Counted from the first letter of the stretch, positions 35,961 to 47,345 are shown. The stretch is 64,000 nucleotides of DNA from Heliocidaris tuberculata (GCA_025618425.1 CM046850.1:30655044-30719043), one strand, 5' to 3'. Notes: a model not told the origin generated them from the sequence alone. A program made the numbers and translations.

Positions 35961-35986
35961 GAAAAACCATTTTTAGCCTTTACAAC

Positions 35987-36366
35987 CTTAAAGGGATTCG
36001 GTAACTTTGTGGAGGCTTGATTTAATAAACTGTTGAATTTTGATATCTGTCTTGTATAATGATGTTCAGAAGGATAAATAAATAGCCAGGCATAGAAAGG
36101 TTTAAAATATATAATGCTATTATTAAGATATCTATGACTGAATACTCCCATTTACAAAAGCGTATGGCCGTACGCTTTAGTCTAACACAGAGTCTATGGA
36201 GGAAAATGAGTCTGGCATTTCTGGTCACTTGTATATGTTTACTTTTGTAAAGCTCATGATGATTTCGAAGTGCTTTTTTTCCTGGGCTTCATTTAATACA
36301 CTGATAGCATGTAAGGCCAGGCAGCTTAGATTTTATCAAGCCTCTACAAAGTTACCAAATTACTTT
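35987..36366. mobile_element. MITE, 380 bp, CCTTAAAGGGATTCGGTAAC termini, complete copy
   Basis: The left TTAAAGGGATTCGGTAACTT and TGTGGAGGCTTGA mirror TCAAGCCTCTACAAAG and TTACCAAATTACTTTAA at the right. Pairs with a truncated copy at 12689-13018. It lies immediately beyond the foldback fragment. Confidence 0.82.
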
Positions 36367-36453
36367 AATAACTCTGAAGTGTCTCATTATCTGTTCACAT
36401 ATCTAAATTTATCATGGTTCACCCGAACGGTACACATATCCATACATCTCTCG

Positions 36454-36493
<40 letters not shown>

Positions 36494-36569
36494 ATATGTA
36501 TACATCACTTAGGCCTACTGTGTTACGGATGTTTCGCATAGAAGATGAAGACGTGTGCTTCATCATGAC

Positions 36570-36809
36570 TAGTCTAGATTCTATCCGTTTTTTATATTTG
36601 GTTTATTCCCTAACGCTGCTCTTTCTCTACACGCATATCCCACACAGAGCTCGACTCTCCACTAATCGCGCGATCCCCACAATTTCACCCGTCGAAAAAA
36701 AACGAGGGTCGATTTGGAAGGGCTATATCAGTTTTAGCGTTGGGGGTGTACTAGTAATTATTTTCTCAACGGATCGCGTTCGTGCGCGAACAGTCCAGGC
36801 AGTGGACTA
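36570..36809. mobile_element. Small element, 240 bp, 9-bp target duplication (copy 2)
   Basis: It is flanked by CATCATGAC at 36561-36569 and 36810-36818. It begins TAGTCTAGATTCTATCC and ends CAGGCAGTGGACTA, the reverse complement order of copy 1 at 31106-31327. It contains about 20 extra bases near 36705-36725 absent from copy 1. The frame across it (part of a 227-codon plus-strand ORF) runs out into the flanks and is not supported as a gene. Confidence 0.85.
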
Positions 36810-36819
36810 CATCATGACA

Positions 36820-38022
36820 AGCTGTTGTTTTCAACAGCGCCATCTCCTCGACCTCGAATCTAACTTGTCTGACCACTGATCTGGAATTATAGATATCTCG
36901 GAGAGTTAAAGAAAGAATATACAGATCAGTCATTTAGGTAATCTGATTCCGAGGAAAGGTAATATTCATGGTTGTTATTTTAAGTGATTATATGCACATT
37001 TACATATTGTTTAAGTTCACTAGCTAATAATTATCATGGACCTTGTCTCGATTTGTCAAAATGAAAGTCCCTTATATAGAGGAATCCGCATTTGACATTG
37101 AACATTGTAAATACTTGACCTTTTTAATTTCTTTGCTTTTTCATCAAATTACAAGACATTCACCCAATTTACAATAAGATATGTTATGAGCACAAGCCTG
37201 CCTTCAGGTGGACAAGTTTTTCCCTACTCTCTGAACTGAAATAATATACTTTCTCGTCTCAGTGAAACTGTTGTGCACAGAGTCTGGTGAAGACTCCCCT
37301 CCTCATATTCTAGTCTTCTTTCCTGGTATTTTTCTACCTTCTCCAGACTCGAGCAACACACTTTCTTCGAGAGCCTGGAACCCCAACTCAACGTACGTAT
37401 ATAGAAGGTGGGCTAGAGTTTCAAAGCTCTTTATAGTAAATCGTGTTAACAATTCGACAGTGTGCGGGTATTAAAATATTAACAGGAGTAATGTCATTCG
37501 TTGATGATGCTTTCAAAATTATCCTGTCTCCTCCTTTCCATCAAAATCTTTCTTATTGGCTACTCGACATTTTCTAAATGAGTAAATTCCTTTATTATTA
37601 TCTTATTTTGTAGGATGAGCATGAGCATGAAAAAGAAATACAGTGCAGAGCGTTCATTACAAAAGTGTACGCCCCCACCCCAGCCCCGTTCAAATACCAA
37701 TGAAAAAATAAATACAACTTGCATTGTTTCAGCAGCGATGATTCATTGCCCTATTATAAACGGTGTTTATTTTTTCATGTAATATCTTTTCATTCTTTCT
37801 CAAAACTTAAACCGTTGCATTACATATGAAGTTCTCATCCTTTCAGTGAGAAAGGAGCAACCATTATCAAATATTGTCATGACATGTACCTCAAGATCAA
37901 TCTACATGTATCTTTGCCTATTTCTCCTCTTTTCTAGCTATACATCTTTCTTTTTTCTCTCTCCCTCAAGTTATATCCCTTTTTGCCCCCCCCCCTCTCT
38001 CTCTCTATCTCTCTTTCACTCA

Positions 38023-38055
<33 letters not shown>

Positions 38056-39410
38056 CCTCTCTCTTTTCCACTGTAAAATATTTCCTCCTCTGGAGGTCAT
38101 CACATCTTCCTGATAATTAAGTTCCAATTTATGGACAGCAAACGGCGTAATGTGAAAACCAAGTAACTTGCCAAAACTCTTCCTCCAGCTGTTTGGTTCT
38201 AATTCAGAATACTAACAAGACTAACATTCCTCAACACACCAACTTTCCAGTTTACCTTTATGAAATATGCCCGACACTCAGGAGTAGACCATCTATTCCA
38301 ATTCACACCCCGATGCCAATCCGTCCCCTCCCGACCTACCCCCACGAGTGAGGCGAGAAGCCCAGCCCTTTGGCACGTCAATAATTAATTGAGCAAACAT
38401 ACACTCAATATCACAGACAATTGTAAAATGTTGCTTCTATTTGTCGCCAAACAATCCATCTTAGTCCCATCAATAGACGCCATTGTTGGGTTGTTTTGAA
38501 GCCCGCCGATACGGGTGTTAAGTGGGTATGTGCAGCTTCTTAGTAGAAATCCGTTAAAGAGAAAGTGAAAAGGAAACCTAAACTTATTTACCCTCTCAGT
38601 GGGAGCTAATCGTGATAATACGGGGGCAAGTATCCCCCCATCTACCTTTTGCTACATTCACCTGTTGACTACTGCACGTAATCAGGATGGACAACAAAAT
38701 CGTTTGAAGGAAAGCGAAAACCTTTGATGTTACACCGCCAGGCTTTACATATCCAATTATATGCTAGCGGTGGAGTCGACAATAGATGCAAGGACAATGT
38801 GTGAAGAATTAGCGGAGATCCACGCCTTTTGGCGACTTTTTAATGCAAGGCATTGTGAAAGAAAAGGTGTTTGGGTGTGCAAGTGAATCTTGCCGAGAGG
38901 TGTTTGAAAGGAAGACGGGAAGAAGGACCACCCCTTATTCTGGTTTAGGACATGGGCCGATTGGTCTAGGATCTTATAAGAGAACCTGTCAGACCAGGAT
39001 TTTGACCAGACTGGTCTGTATACTGAAGCGGTCACACAGCCTTCAGCTCTGGTCTGAAACGAAATCATCATCTTTCATCTGAATATTCAGCGTCTTGAAG
39101 AAATATAAAGAGTTGCCCTCAAGGTAATTTCATTTCATTTCTTATCCCATGTTTATAAACTTTATCATTAACATTGTGTTCTTGAAATGTTAAGTGTTAT
39201 TTCTGAATTTACGATTTCATAGATGGTCTCTGTGGTTCACTTATTTTGAGGGATTAAATTGTTAAACTCCATTGCGGTCATGTAATATTTAAAGTTACTA
39301 TTTAAACTTTCTTTAAAATTACTTTCTATTGAAAAGTTCTTTGATTCATAATTCAAATTAAAGCTGTCATTTAACATTTCCAGCTGGTGATTCGGAACGA
39401 TTACTGTTCA
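36820..39410. other. No gene seen; unique-looking intergenic DNA with a CT microsatellite
   Basis: (CT)n lies at about 37993-38062. The stretch 38380-38760 is compositionally balanced and not recognisably repetitive, and could hold regulatory DNA. A 104-codon minus-strand frame at 38757-39071 shows no motif I recognise. Confidence 0.35.
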
Positions 39411-39414
39411 GTGC

Positions 39415-39590
39415 TATACAGGGGCCGCAGAGCGTTTTTTAAAGTGGGGGGGGGCTGATTTGATTTCACTAATTAATGACAATTTTCGAACCTTTTTTCC
39501 GAGATTTTATGAAACGTGTCTACTCAAAAATGTGTGGGGCTGCAACCCCCCCCCCCCCCCCCCACCGGTTCCGCGGTCCATACTATAAAA
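39415..39590. mobile_element. Dispersed C/G-run repeat (GGGGCTGATxTGATTTCA family), copy 2
   Basis: GGGGCCGCAGAGCGTTTTTT, a G run, GGCTGATTTGATTTCA, TGACAATTTTCGAACC and GTGTCTACTCAAAAATGTG, then GGGGCTGCAACCC, a C run and GGTTCCGCGGTCC. Colinear with copy 1 at 18930-19090, and with mirrored ends. Confidence 0.65.
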
Positions 39591-39599
39591 TATATTCTT

Positions 39600-40690
39600 T
39601 TATTTTTCAATGTTTTTTTTTATTTGTTACAAAACCAAGAAAATGAAATTGCCGGAATTATTGTAAAAATTATTATACGCAGATGATATGTTTCACCTGG
39701 TGTTTGTGTTGTTTTGTTTTGTTGGGGTTTGGGGGGGGGGTCTTTTTATCACGAAATTCATAACACTGTTGATTGTTTGTTGGTTTTATTCTCAGACAAA
39801 TATATTTCAAATATGACTTTTAAGATATTTGTTTTCCTCTGTGCTCTTGGATATGACATGAAATGAAAAATAATAATAAGGGTAACACTTCATTTGAAAG
39901 TACCAAAGGTATAGTGATCTCATGCATAGTCATAGTTAATACAAACGGTTTTTAAGTCAACAATTTGCATCTCTTAACAAGTCCACCAACTTATATATTT
40001 GTCCATCGCAGCTAAAGATCTCTATAGGAGTAGGAGGTGATTTTTGTGATTTTTTTATTAGCTGCCCGTGTAATCGTCTATAAAATTGGCCCTTGATTGA
40101 CTTTTTTTTCTCTAATATTTTGTGCAGCGCATCCGAGAACATTTTATATCAATTCTAATCTTGATTTCCTCATATAGATATTATTTTACCATTAGTTCGA
40201 TGTTTCTTTCCCACTGACAAATTATCTTATTTCTCATATTTCATCATTTATTTTGATCCTTTTCATTGTAAATAAGCATAACACAGTATTAACAAGGTGA
40301 TAAGGTGATTTTCACCTTACTCCGGATATGACGTTACAAATATTTAAGCCTGTACAACCTTTTTTTTAGGAGGGGGTTCGCACCTTAAGAAGAGAGATAT
40401 ATGATTATGTGCGCGTAGTCCCTTGCGGCCAGGGTCCAGGACCCGCTTAAGGGACCTGGAAGCTCAGGGGTTTTAGATGCTCTCTGGTGCAATCTCTGCC
40501 TTATTTCAGACAACTTTACCACAATTTTCTGACCAATACATCACAAATAATTTTACTTCTAAAACTTCAAAATCATGGGGAGACCGGCTCACATATGATT
40601 GTAGTTCATCACTTTATTGGATATAAAAGTCGAACAAAGGAAAATAATATACTAGTTACTATTACTATATCACTTAGAGTCTACCGAAAC
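39600..40690. other. No gene seen; AT-rich intergenic DNA
   Basis: T-rich with a G run at 39733-39742. No long frame, transposon terminus or tandem array recognised. Confidence 0.35.
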
Positions 40691-40859
40691 TAACAGCCAG
40701 GGGCGTTGCTACAACATTTCGAATGGGAGGGGGGGGTTGTGATACCCAAATTTACCGACAAATTTTTAGGGTGTGACACCCAAATTTGCCGACAAAAATG
40801 CTGCACCCTAATCCCCCTACACAAATAATAATGAAAGAAAATCGCAGATGTAGAGATCT

Positions 40860-41700
40860 TGATCATACGGGCCCATTTTCGCAAGGAGGGGGCTGACGCC
40901 TTTTGCCCGAATATCAACTTTTCAATTTCTAAATTTTTGCTTTTGAGCGAGGCGAGTGAGCAATTTTTTAAAAACTTTTTATATTGAAAATGTTACAGAA
41001 GTTACATACAGAACTTACATAATTATCTGGGAACCTCGCTGCCCAAATATATTCTGGCACCTCACTGCCCAAATATGAAGTGGTGATTGCCCGAATATCA
41101 GAACTTGGAAAATCCTCGGAGGGAGGGGGGGGGGGGGCTGCATCCCATTGCCGAAGAGGACGCTTTTTGCCTGAATATCAACTTTTCAATTTCTAAATGT
41201 TTGCGAGCGAAGCGAGCTAGCAAAGTTTTTTTTTTAACTTTTCGTAGTGAAAATGTACAGAAGTTACATACACAAGTTACATAATATTATTATCTGAAAA
41301 CCTTGCTTCCTAAATATTGGATATTCCAGCACCTCGCTGCCCGAATATGAATATCGGAACTTTTAACATTCTCCGGGGGGGGGGGGGGGCTGCAGCTCAT
41401 TGCCGAAGGGGGGACGCCTTTTTCCGGAATATTAAAATTTCAGTGTTCTTAATTTTTTAAAACTTTTCTTGCTGGAAATGTACAGAAATTACATACACAA
41501 GTTACATAATATTGGGAACCTTGCTTCCCAAATATTTGGATATTCTAGCACCTTGCTGCCCGAATATGAATATCGGAACTTTGAAAATCCGCGGGGCGGG
41601 GGAGGGGCGCTACAACCCATTGCCGAAAGGGGATGCCTTTTGCCCGAATATTAAGATTCCAGTGTTCTTGGGCGAGCGAAGCGAGCGAGCAAAAAAATTG
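40860..41700. repeat. Tandem array of ~240-bp units with G runs
   Basis: Four imperfect direct units start near 40880, 41120, 41365 and 41590. Each has a G run, GACGCCTTTTGCCCGAATAT or a variant, an AACTTTTCAATTTCTAAAT block, GCGAGCGAAGCGAGC (self-complementary), ACAGAAGTTACATACA and GCCCGAATATGAATATCGG. Units 3 and 4 are most alike. Short frames inside are not conserved as protein. Confidence 0.8.
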
Positions 41701-42752
41701 GCCAGTTTTTTCCTTCTTTTTTTCTGTTTTTGTTTTCCTTTCCTTTCCTTTCCCTTTTCTTTTTTCTTTTCTTTTTCTTCTACTTTCCTTTTTCCTTTTC
41801 CTTTTCTATTTCCTCTTTCCTCTTTTTTTCTTTCTTTCAATGTTTGCAAATTTTCTTAGCTCTACCCCCCCCCCCAAGGGGGGTTCGCGCGCACCCCGCG
41901 AACCCTTAGTTTGTACGGTACTGTACCAGATGGTCTACCAATTAAGAATCACCTTAGAAGTAGAACAAATAATGGATCACATGCACTAGCTTAATGCTTG
42001 ATAAGTTGCTTATTGAGTTTGAATAGAAATATCACATTATCATATTTAGTTGTACCACCACTTATAACAATGAAGCCATTAAAACTGTAATGATTTTAAA
42101 AGTACAAATTACATCATAATTATGTTATGCTCTCCTCCATTCACGGACTGTTATACTCTTATCATCAGGCCTCATTGTATAATTTAACATTATAATTCTT
42201 TGATAACAAGTACCGTACGTATTCTAAACTTTAAAGTATATAATATAAATGTAAAACTCAGAGATGAGAAATGAATGCTCATAAAATAATTTTTAGTACA
42301 ATTTGAGTAATTTTATCAACTTTTTTTTACAATTTGTTATTTTCATTATTTCATATCTTGTATTCAAGCTACTCTATTTGCATGAACTTTATTTGTAATA
42401 ATCTGTTTACTTATTTTAGTTTATGCTTGCTTTCTCAGGTAAAAATATACAATGACAATTAGAATGGGAAGTGTGCAGACATGAGGATAAAGAAAACAAA
42501 GAATTCCAGCAGACATATTACCTAAGCACGCTCTCCTCTTCACAAGTGAGATAAATGAGCGGTAGCTCTCAATCGAAATCAAATTAAGGAAACAAAGCTT
42601 GCTTCAAACATTGTCAAAGGAACCTATCATTCATAATCAGAATCGGCATAATGTTAATCGCTTCACCGTGTTGAGATGCCGTCTGTTAGGTGTTGGTAAT
42701 CGAACCATTTGACACATATCAAGGAAAAAACGGAGTGAGGTGGAGCAAAGAC
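41700..42752. other. Arx upstream region
   Basis: A CT-rich tract at 41700-41850 and a C run with CGCGCGCACCCCGCGAACC at 41866-41905 are followed by AT-rich sequence and, from about 42450, unique-looking DNA that probably includes the promoter and 5' UTR of the homeobox gene. Sox-like AACAAAG words occur near 42498 and 42590. Confidence 0.4.
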
Positions 42753-42827
42753 TGAAGTTATAGCTCTTTTAAACGTCAATCATCTAGTAGACGATACTCC
42801 GTCGATTTTGGTGAGCGCGCTGAGAAA

Positions 42828-43618
42828 ATGAAGAGAAACTCAACGGCGCCACAAATCGCGATGGACTCCGCTGTGTGTTGCAAGCCACGGAAAATGGAAG
42901 CGGACAAGAGATGGGATGCTAGCGTCCCATCGCCGGAGCGGCCCGGAGAAGACGGGATAGCACCCCGTGCAATAGGTGAAGTTGGGGGAGTTGCAGTTGG
43001 AGGAGTTGCAGTTGGAGGAGTTGCAGTTGGAGGAGTTGCAGTTGGAGGAGTTGCAGTTGGAGGAGTTGCACCAGCTACAAGGAGTCTGGTAAAGATGATT
43101 GGAAGTATGGATTATTGCAATGAGATTTCGAAATCAGGATCTCGGGTGGACGCTTCAGGAACAATCGACACCGGAGTTAAAAACAAAGAGCAAGTTTTCA
43201 CAAATTTGCTTACAATGCAAGCTATTAACAGCAGCACAGAAAGGAGAGATAAAACTGAGAAAAACATTCAGCTTTGGAGACCTGCTATTGACGAGGATAA
43301 TATTGAGAAAAACAAATACGACACGGACATGGAAATTTCGAGAGAGGCGAAAATTTGGCGACCTAATAATCCTCAATCAGAAGAGCGCTCAGCGACCACA
43401 ACGAGGGATGATGACCACGAAAGGAGCATATCATCAAGATATGAAGACGACTTCGATAGTGATGGTGATGACGACAATCAAGACGAACACGGATCCGATG
43501 TCGGAAAACAACCAGCGAAACGGAAGCAACGTCGGTATCGTACCACCTTCACCAGTTATCAGCTTGAAGAACTAGAACGAGCCTTTTGCAAGACACATTA
43601 TCCAGATGTATTCACAAG
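42828..43618 (+). CDS. ARX: Arx exon 1 (residues 1-264, N-terminus and first half of homeodomain)
   Basis: 791 nt ending in phase 2 (ACA AG) before donor GTAAGA. It holds the start codon, the VGGVA repeat, a serine/charged linker, the acidic block and homeodomain positions 1-31, interrupted after DVFTR. Overlapping frames at 43099-43575 (plus) and 43155-43376 (minus) are shadows. Confidence 0.92.
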
Positions 43619-44448
43619 GTAAGAAGACACATACCTTCCTTTATTTAGGAATGATTATATACATTTTGATGACATATTAAAAATGACGAGAGTTTGACAT
43701 TTCTTAAAAGAATTGTTGTCATAACCGTTATCATTCAACTTGAAATAAATGTGTATTTTTCCTAACGAAGGCAAGGAGACAAAAAATTAAATTTCATTGT
43801 GTGAATTTTCGTCACGGTGGTTCTTTTAAAAGTCGAATATGAAAAAAATATATATTATTTTCTTTTTTCTTTTTCTTTTTTGCAAGATGAATCATAAATG
43901 ATTAAGTTTTGTTCTAGTCGTATTTTATTGGAAATTTCAACGCCATTTTCAGAACATGATTCAGTTTAAAATGCTTGATTCATTATGATTTATCTTCTTT
44001 ATTTGAGCCAAGAAGATGCTTGTATTACCTTACTTGTCCCTTTACCGCGATAGTGTCTAATAACCAAAAACCATATATGAAGTACAGTTACACCTGAGTG
44101 ACATTGCTTCATGCGACCGAATATTTTTTTTATTTAGTTTAATAGGTTGTTACGACATAATTATAAATCTTCCGAATGTTTGAATTATTTTATAGATATC
44201 TATGACAAATTTGTCATATCTGAATCTATCCAAAGCTTTGTAAATTATATTTACATTATCACCACTTGGTAATGTAGGATGAAAAGAAGTTGCAGTAAAA
44301 ATGCAGTTCCAACTGATTGCTGACATCTTTTACTCAAAACCAGAAAACAATGGGAAGGTGATGTAAGCAATTATGAGTGACCACCAGCGTCGTGTTCGTG
44401 GAACATTTCTCACAATATAATTATATATAATTATATATATATATAAAT

Positions 44449-44536
<88 letters not shown>

Positions 44537-46564
44537 TCGTGGATAGCAAGCTTAAGGGAAAATAAGATGATATTGTATACTTGCCTATTGAATTCTGCTC
44601 TTTTTTTTAGTTCGCCATAAACTTCAGGAAATTCTGATTATCAATAGAGCTTGATTACGTCATTTATTCAAAGCTCTATTATAAATTAAAACCTTTAAAA
44701 CGGCTTAAGTAATTTGCTACAAATCAGACATGAGATTCAGAATTTGTAACCATTGTCGTTTTCCTTTTATATGCAGAGAAGAACTGGCTATGAGGGTCGA
44801 CTTGACTGAAGCTAGAGTACAGGTGAGATTTCAACTTTCTTTCCGTCGATTTCTTTTAACAATATAACAAAGTATCGAAGTAAAAACATTATGAGGTTGT
44901 ATGACATATGCTCAGTAACAGTAATGTTGCTTCTCAACTAAATAAATTCCTAACTTCAAGCCATGTGGCGAGGGCGATATTGTTCGGCAGAGTAGGATTG
45001 TTAAACTCGAGGAGGAGGGTCGAAAAATGGATGAAGTTGACTAGAACTTGCTTCTTTGATATTGTACCATCTGTGTCATGCAGACTCTTTCCTGTTGCTC
45101 TTGTGCTGATGATAGAGTGAAACAAGCGATGAGGTGATGGATAAGCCGCCCCATAACTCCCCCCAAAAGTACTATACCGAACCCTAAAACTAACCCCAAA
45201 TCAAACTGGAACCCTATTTATCTTTGGCAAAATGAGCCTCCAGCAAATATCGAGTCATCCATTTCGGTGAAGATGAGAGAGAACGTTATGTCATTTTCCT
45301 TTCAGTATCATTTTTTTTTTGGGGGGGGGGGCGGGATTTAGTATCCGTCATTTTTGTCATTACTTTACTCTACACGTATTAGAAATGAACTTTTAAAAAA
45401 CCCGATATGTAAATAAAAACATAAATAAATAAATCATATTTTGACAGGCGTTATAAAATCAAATAAAAATTAAAGATAAATGATAAAGGGGTCAAAGAAT
45501 ATGTATCAGTAGCTATTATATACGAAAGAGATTTAATGATGTGCTACCTTTTCATTTTATATCAATTTTATTTTCAACTAGCATTTGAATTACAATAAGT
45601 AAAATATATATTCATTATGTCTATAATCTTCGACATGTCCCTGTTGGAAAATTAACCTTATCAGCTTTAAGTTCAATCGAATCATAACAAATCAATATCA
45701 ATATAATATTACGAACTGAATTCCGGGGTAACCGGCGTACACAATGGTACATGAGCCTTAAAATTAGCATTATTAAATGTTATTATTATATCATTTTCAT
45801 CTCATCTGATGTAGGTTTGGTTCCAAAACCGTCGAGCTAAATGGCGAAAGCGGGAGAAGAGTGGCTTACAACCCCGGCTCCATCCACATCCAACTTTCGG
45901 GTCGATCCTCGGAGGGTCTATTACAGATTCGAACCTTGTATCCTCCCACCTATGTCGCCTGGCTTGCATCGACCGCGCCCAGCGACAAGGTTTGCTTAGG
46001 TCGCCACCACCGCCGCCGCCACAACTAGCAACCTCTTGTCTACCCGCAACACCAAGCACTGTCCTGTCCGGGTCACTCCCGAGACCAGCATACCAGTTTC
46101 CAGCTCATGGACTTCTACCACTACACCACTCTTCGCCTGTAGGTGCAACCATGCTGTACCAGACGCCATTTTGTGACTTTTGGTCCAAGCAAGCCAGTCT
46201 CGCCTCCTCGAGAAACTCTCAATCAGATATCGCTCACCTTGGTCCTGCCCTGCTCACACCTTGTTTCCCAATCCCGCGGAAGTACCAGGATAACGACCCG
46301 TCATCAATCGTGGATCCTGGACTTAATACAAGAGGTAGTCTAGGACTGGACACTTTAGGACCGAGTCCTAAGAAAGGTAGTCTAGCGAAAGAACTGCGTG
46401 GACTGAAGCAAGATGTGTGGTTACGAAGCGAGCGACGGGCACTGAGCATTGCTGCACTGCGCCTGAAAGCTCGTCAACATGCTGCCGGGGTGGAACCAGT
46501 CGAGAATAAGAGTATCTTGATGAACCCATATCACAGTGGAATGATCCTCTTTAACTCTGAGTAA
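42828..46564 (+). CDS. ARX: Aristaless-related paired-like homeobox transcription factor (3 exons, complete)
   Basis: Spliced CDS 42828-43618, 44777-44822, 45815-46564: 1587 nt, 528 residues plus TAA. The homeodomain is residues 234-293, opening [20 protein letters not shown], with W48, F49, Q50, N51 and R53 present and Gln at position 50 as in paired-like proteins. It matches the Arx subclass over nearly its whole length; differences from vertebrate ARX include Cys for Gln at position 21 and Val for Leu at 38. An OAR motif ([18 protein letters not shown], about 486-503) sits near the C-terminus. Before the homeodomain lie six VGGVA repeats (52-81) and an acidic stretch (about 207-224). The first ATG follows an in-frame TGA at 42753. 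Family members are nuclear regulators of neural, gut or endocrine patterning. Orthology is by motif; a phylogeny would settle Arx against Alx. Confidence 0.92.
42981..43070 (+). repeat. In-frame minisatellite, six 15-bp units (VGGVA)
   Basis: Six copies of GTTGGAGGAGTTGCA, the first with one G for A change, encode VGGVA six times. Five identical units imply recent expansion or homogenisation, and the 15-bp period keeps the reading frame. Confidence 0.97.
43619..44776 (+). other. Arx intron 1
   Basis: 1158 bp, GTAAGA to ATGCAG, phase 2, splitting the homeodomain at residue 31. A (TA)n microsatellite occupies about 44455-44534. AT-rich; no other feature recognised. Confidence 0.88.
44455..44534. 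repeat. (TA)n microsatellite in Arx intron 1
   Basis: About 38 uninterrupted TA dinucleotides, ending 240 bp before the acceptor of the 46-nt exon. Confidence 0.95.
44777..44822 (+). CDS. ARX: Arx exon 2 (homeodomain positions 31-46), 46-nt exon
   Basis: Encodes the last base of Arg31, then [15 protein letters not shown], homeodomain helix 2 and the turn. Acceptor TATGCAG, donor GTGAGA. Recognised only by extending the homeodomain; too short for ORF detection. The downstream junction (46/47) is the classic homeodomain intron position. Confidence 0.93.
44823..45814 (+). other. Arx intron 2
   Basis: 992 bp, GTGAGA to GATGTAG, phase 0. It contains T and G runs at 45309-45330. Two near-mirror frames at 44908-45125 look incidental. 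Confidence 0.88.
45815..46564 (+). CDS. ARX: Arx exon 3 (recognition helix, C-terminal region, OAR)
   Basis: 750 nt including TAA; 249 residues. It starts [15 protein letters not shown] (homeodomain positions 47-60 plus one), then a proline-rich run (PPPPPP, about 343-348), [15 protein letters not shown], and the OAR motif [14 protein letters not shown] about 30 residues before the end. OAR motifs in paired-like factors modulate transactivation. Minus-strand frames over this exon are shadows. Confidence 0.92.
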   Translation, partial: VWFQNRRAKWRKREKSGLQPRLHPHPTFGSILGGSITDSNLVSSHLCRLACIDRAQRQGLLRSPPPPPPQLATSCLPATPSTVLSGSLPRPAYQFPAHGLLPLHHSSPVGATMLYQTPFCDFWSKQASLASSRNSQSDIAHLGPALLTPCFPIPRKYQDNDPSSIVDPGLNTRGSLGLDTLGPSPKKGSLAKELRGLKQDVWLRSERRALSIAALRLKARQHAAGVEPVENKSILMNPYHSGMILFNSE

Positions 46565-47033
46565 TAATCCACCCAAACTCTCAAAGAAAAATTTGTCCCG
46601 ATATCCCGATATTACTTTTAGAGAAAAAATGAAAAAGATAACAAGGGAACTGCGTCTAAAAATGTTCACTGAAAATTCACCGGTTTCGGATATCCAGTGG
46701 CGTAGCAACGGGATGTCATGCTCCCCAAATCGAATAGCGAAGAAAAAAAGAAAGAGAGAGATAAAAAGAAAGGAATAGCGGAAAGGCAACGTGAAAAAGG
46801 GTGATAAGATCGCCTCCCTCAGCGTCCCCTCTCTCTGCGGTTTCATTCCATTCTCTCAAATTTTATCTACCAAATATTCTGGTGCCCCCTCCCCCCCCCC
46901 CCCCCCCCCCATGATTCCGGTGTCCCTTTAATGGCTGAACCCACACTATGTCACTGCCGATTTTCCTTTACATCATTGCAGAGTGTCAATCCATAAGATA
47001 ATAAAACATTTCAAAATAGAAATTATATCATCT

Positions 47034-47180
47034 GGGCTCTCTTGCATAAAAAGTTGCGATTAAACGCAACTCAAAAAATTAAACGCAACTCAATTTTCAG
47101 CCAATCAGGATCGCGTATTTGAGACTTGCGATTAATTTTTTGAGTTGCGTTTAATCGCAACTCTTTATGCAAGAGGGCCC
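47034..47180. mobile_element. MITE hairpin, 147 bp, GGGCTCTCTTGCATAAAAAG termini
   Basis: The left GGGCTCTCTTGCATAAAAAG and TTGCGATTAAACGCAACTCA are mirrored by TGAGTTGCGTTTAATCGCAA and CTCTTTATGCAAGAGGGCCC. Arms of about 48 bp leave a loop of about 50 bp. If transcribed it would form a long stem in the Arx 3' UTR. Confidence 0.88.
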
Positions 47181-47339
47181 TGATCATGTAAAAAACTGTC
47201 AGAACTTCTTGTTTAAGACTTTAGACTTTGAAGAAGTGCTCATATTGCAAATTTCGTTGCTATTCACTTTTTAATGTACATGTACTTTCTATACCGTCAA
47301 ATTGTTTGTAATGTAAATTTGTAAATATATCTATAACTT

Positions 47340-47345
47340 AATAAA
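47340..47345 (+). terminator. Candidate polyadenylation signal AATAAA for Arx
   Basis: AATAAA about 780 nt after the Arx stop, preceded by TGTAAATTTGTAAATAT (upstream U/UGUA-type element). Confidence 0.45.

Noticed and set aside
36196..36879. 227-codon plus-strand frame sharing a ~45-residue peptide with a minus-strand frame at 31159-31494
   Set aside because: The shared peptide comes from the two copies of the 222-240-bp transposon. The frame runs across a MITE, a TA microsatellite and flanks with no protein motif.
38757..39071. 104-codon minus-strand frame and 79-codon plus-strand partner
   Set aside because: No motif, splice context or repeat link; antisense mirror frames suggest chance openness.
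43099..43575. 158-codon plus-strand frame within Arx exon 1
   Set aside because: It overlaps the Arx frame in another phase and lacks the homeodomain continuation; a shadow.
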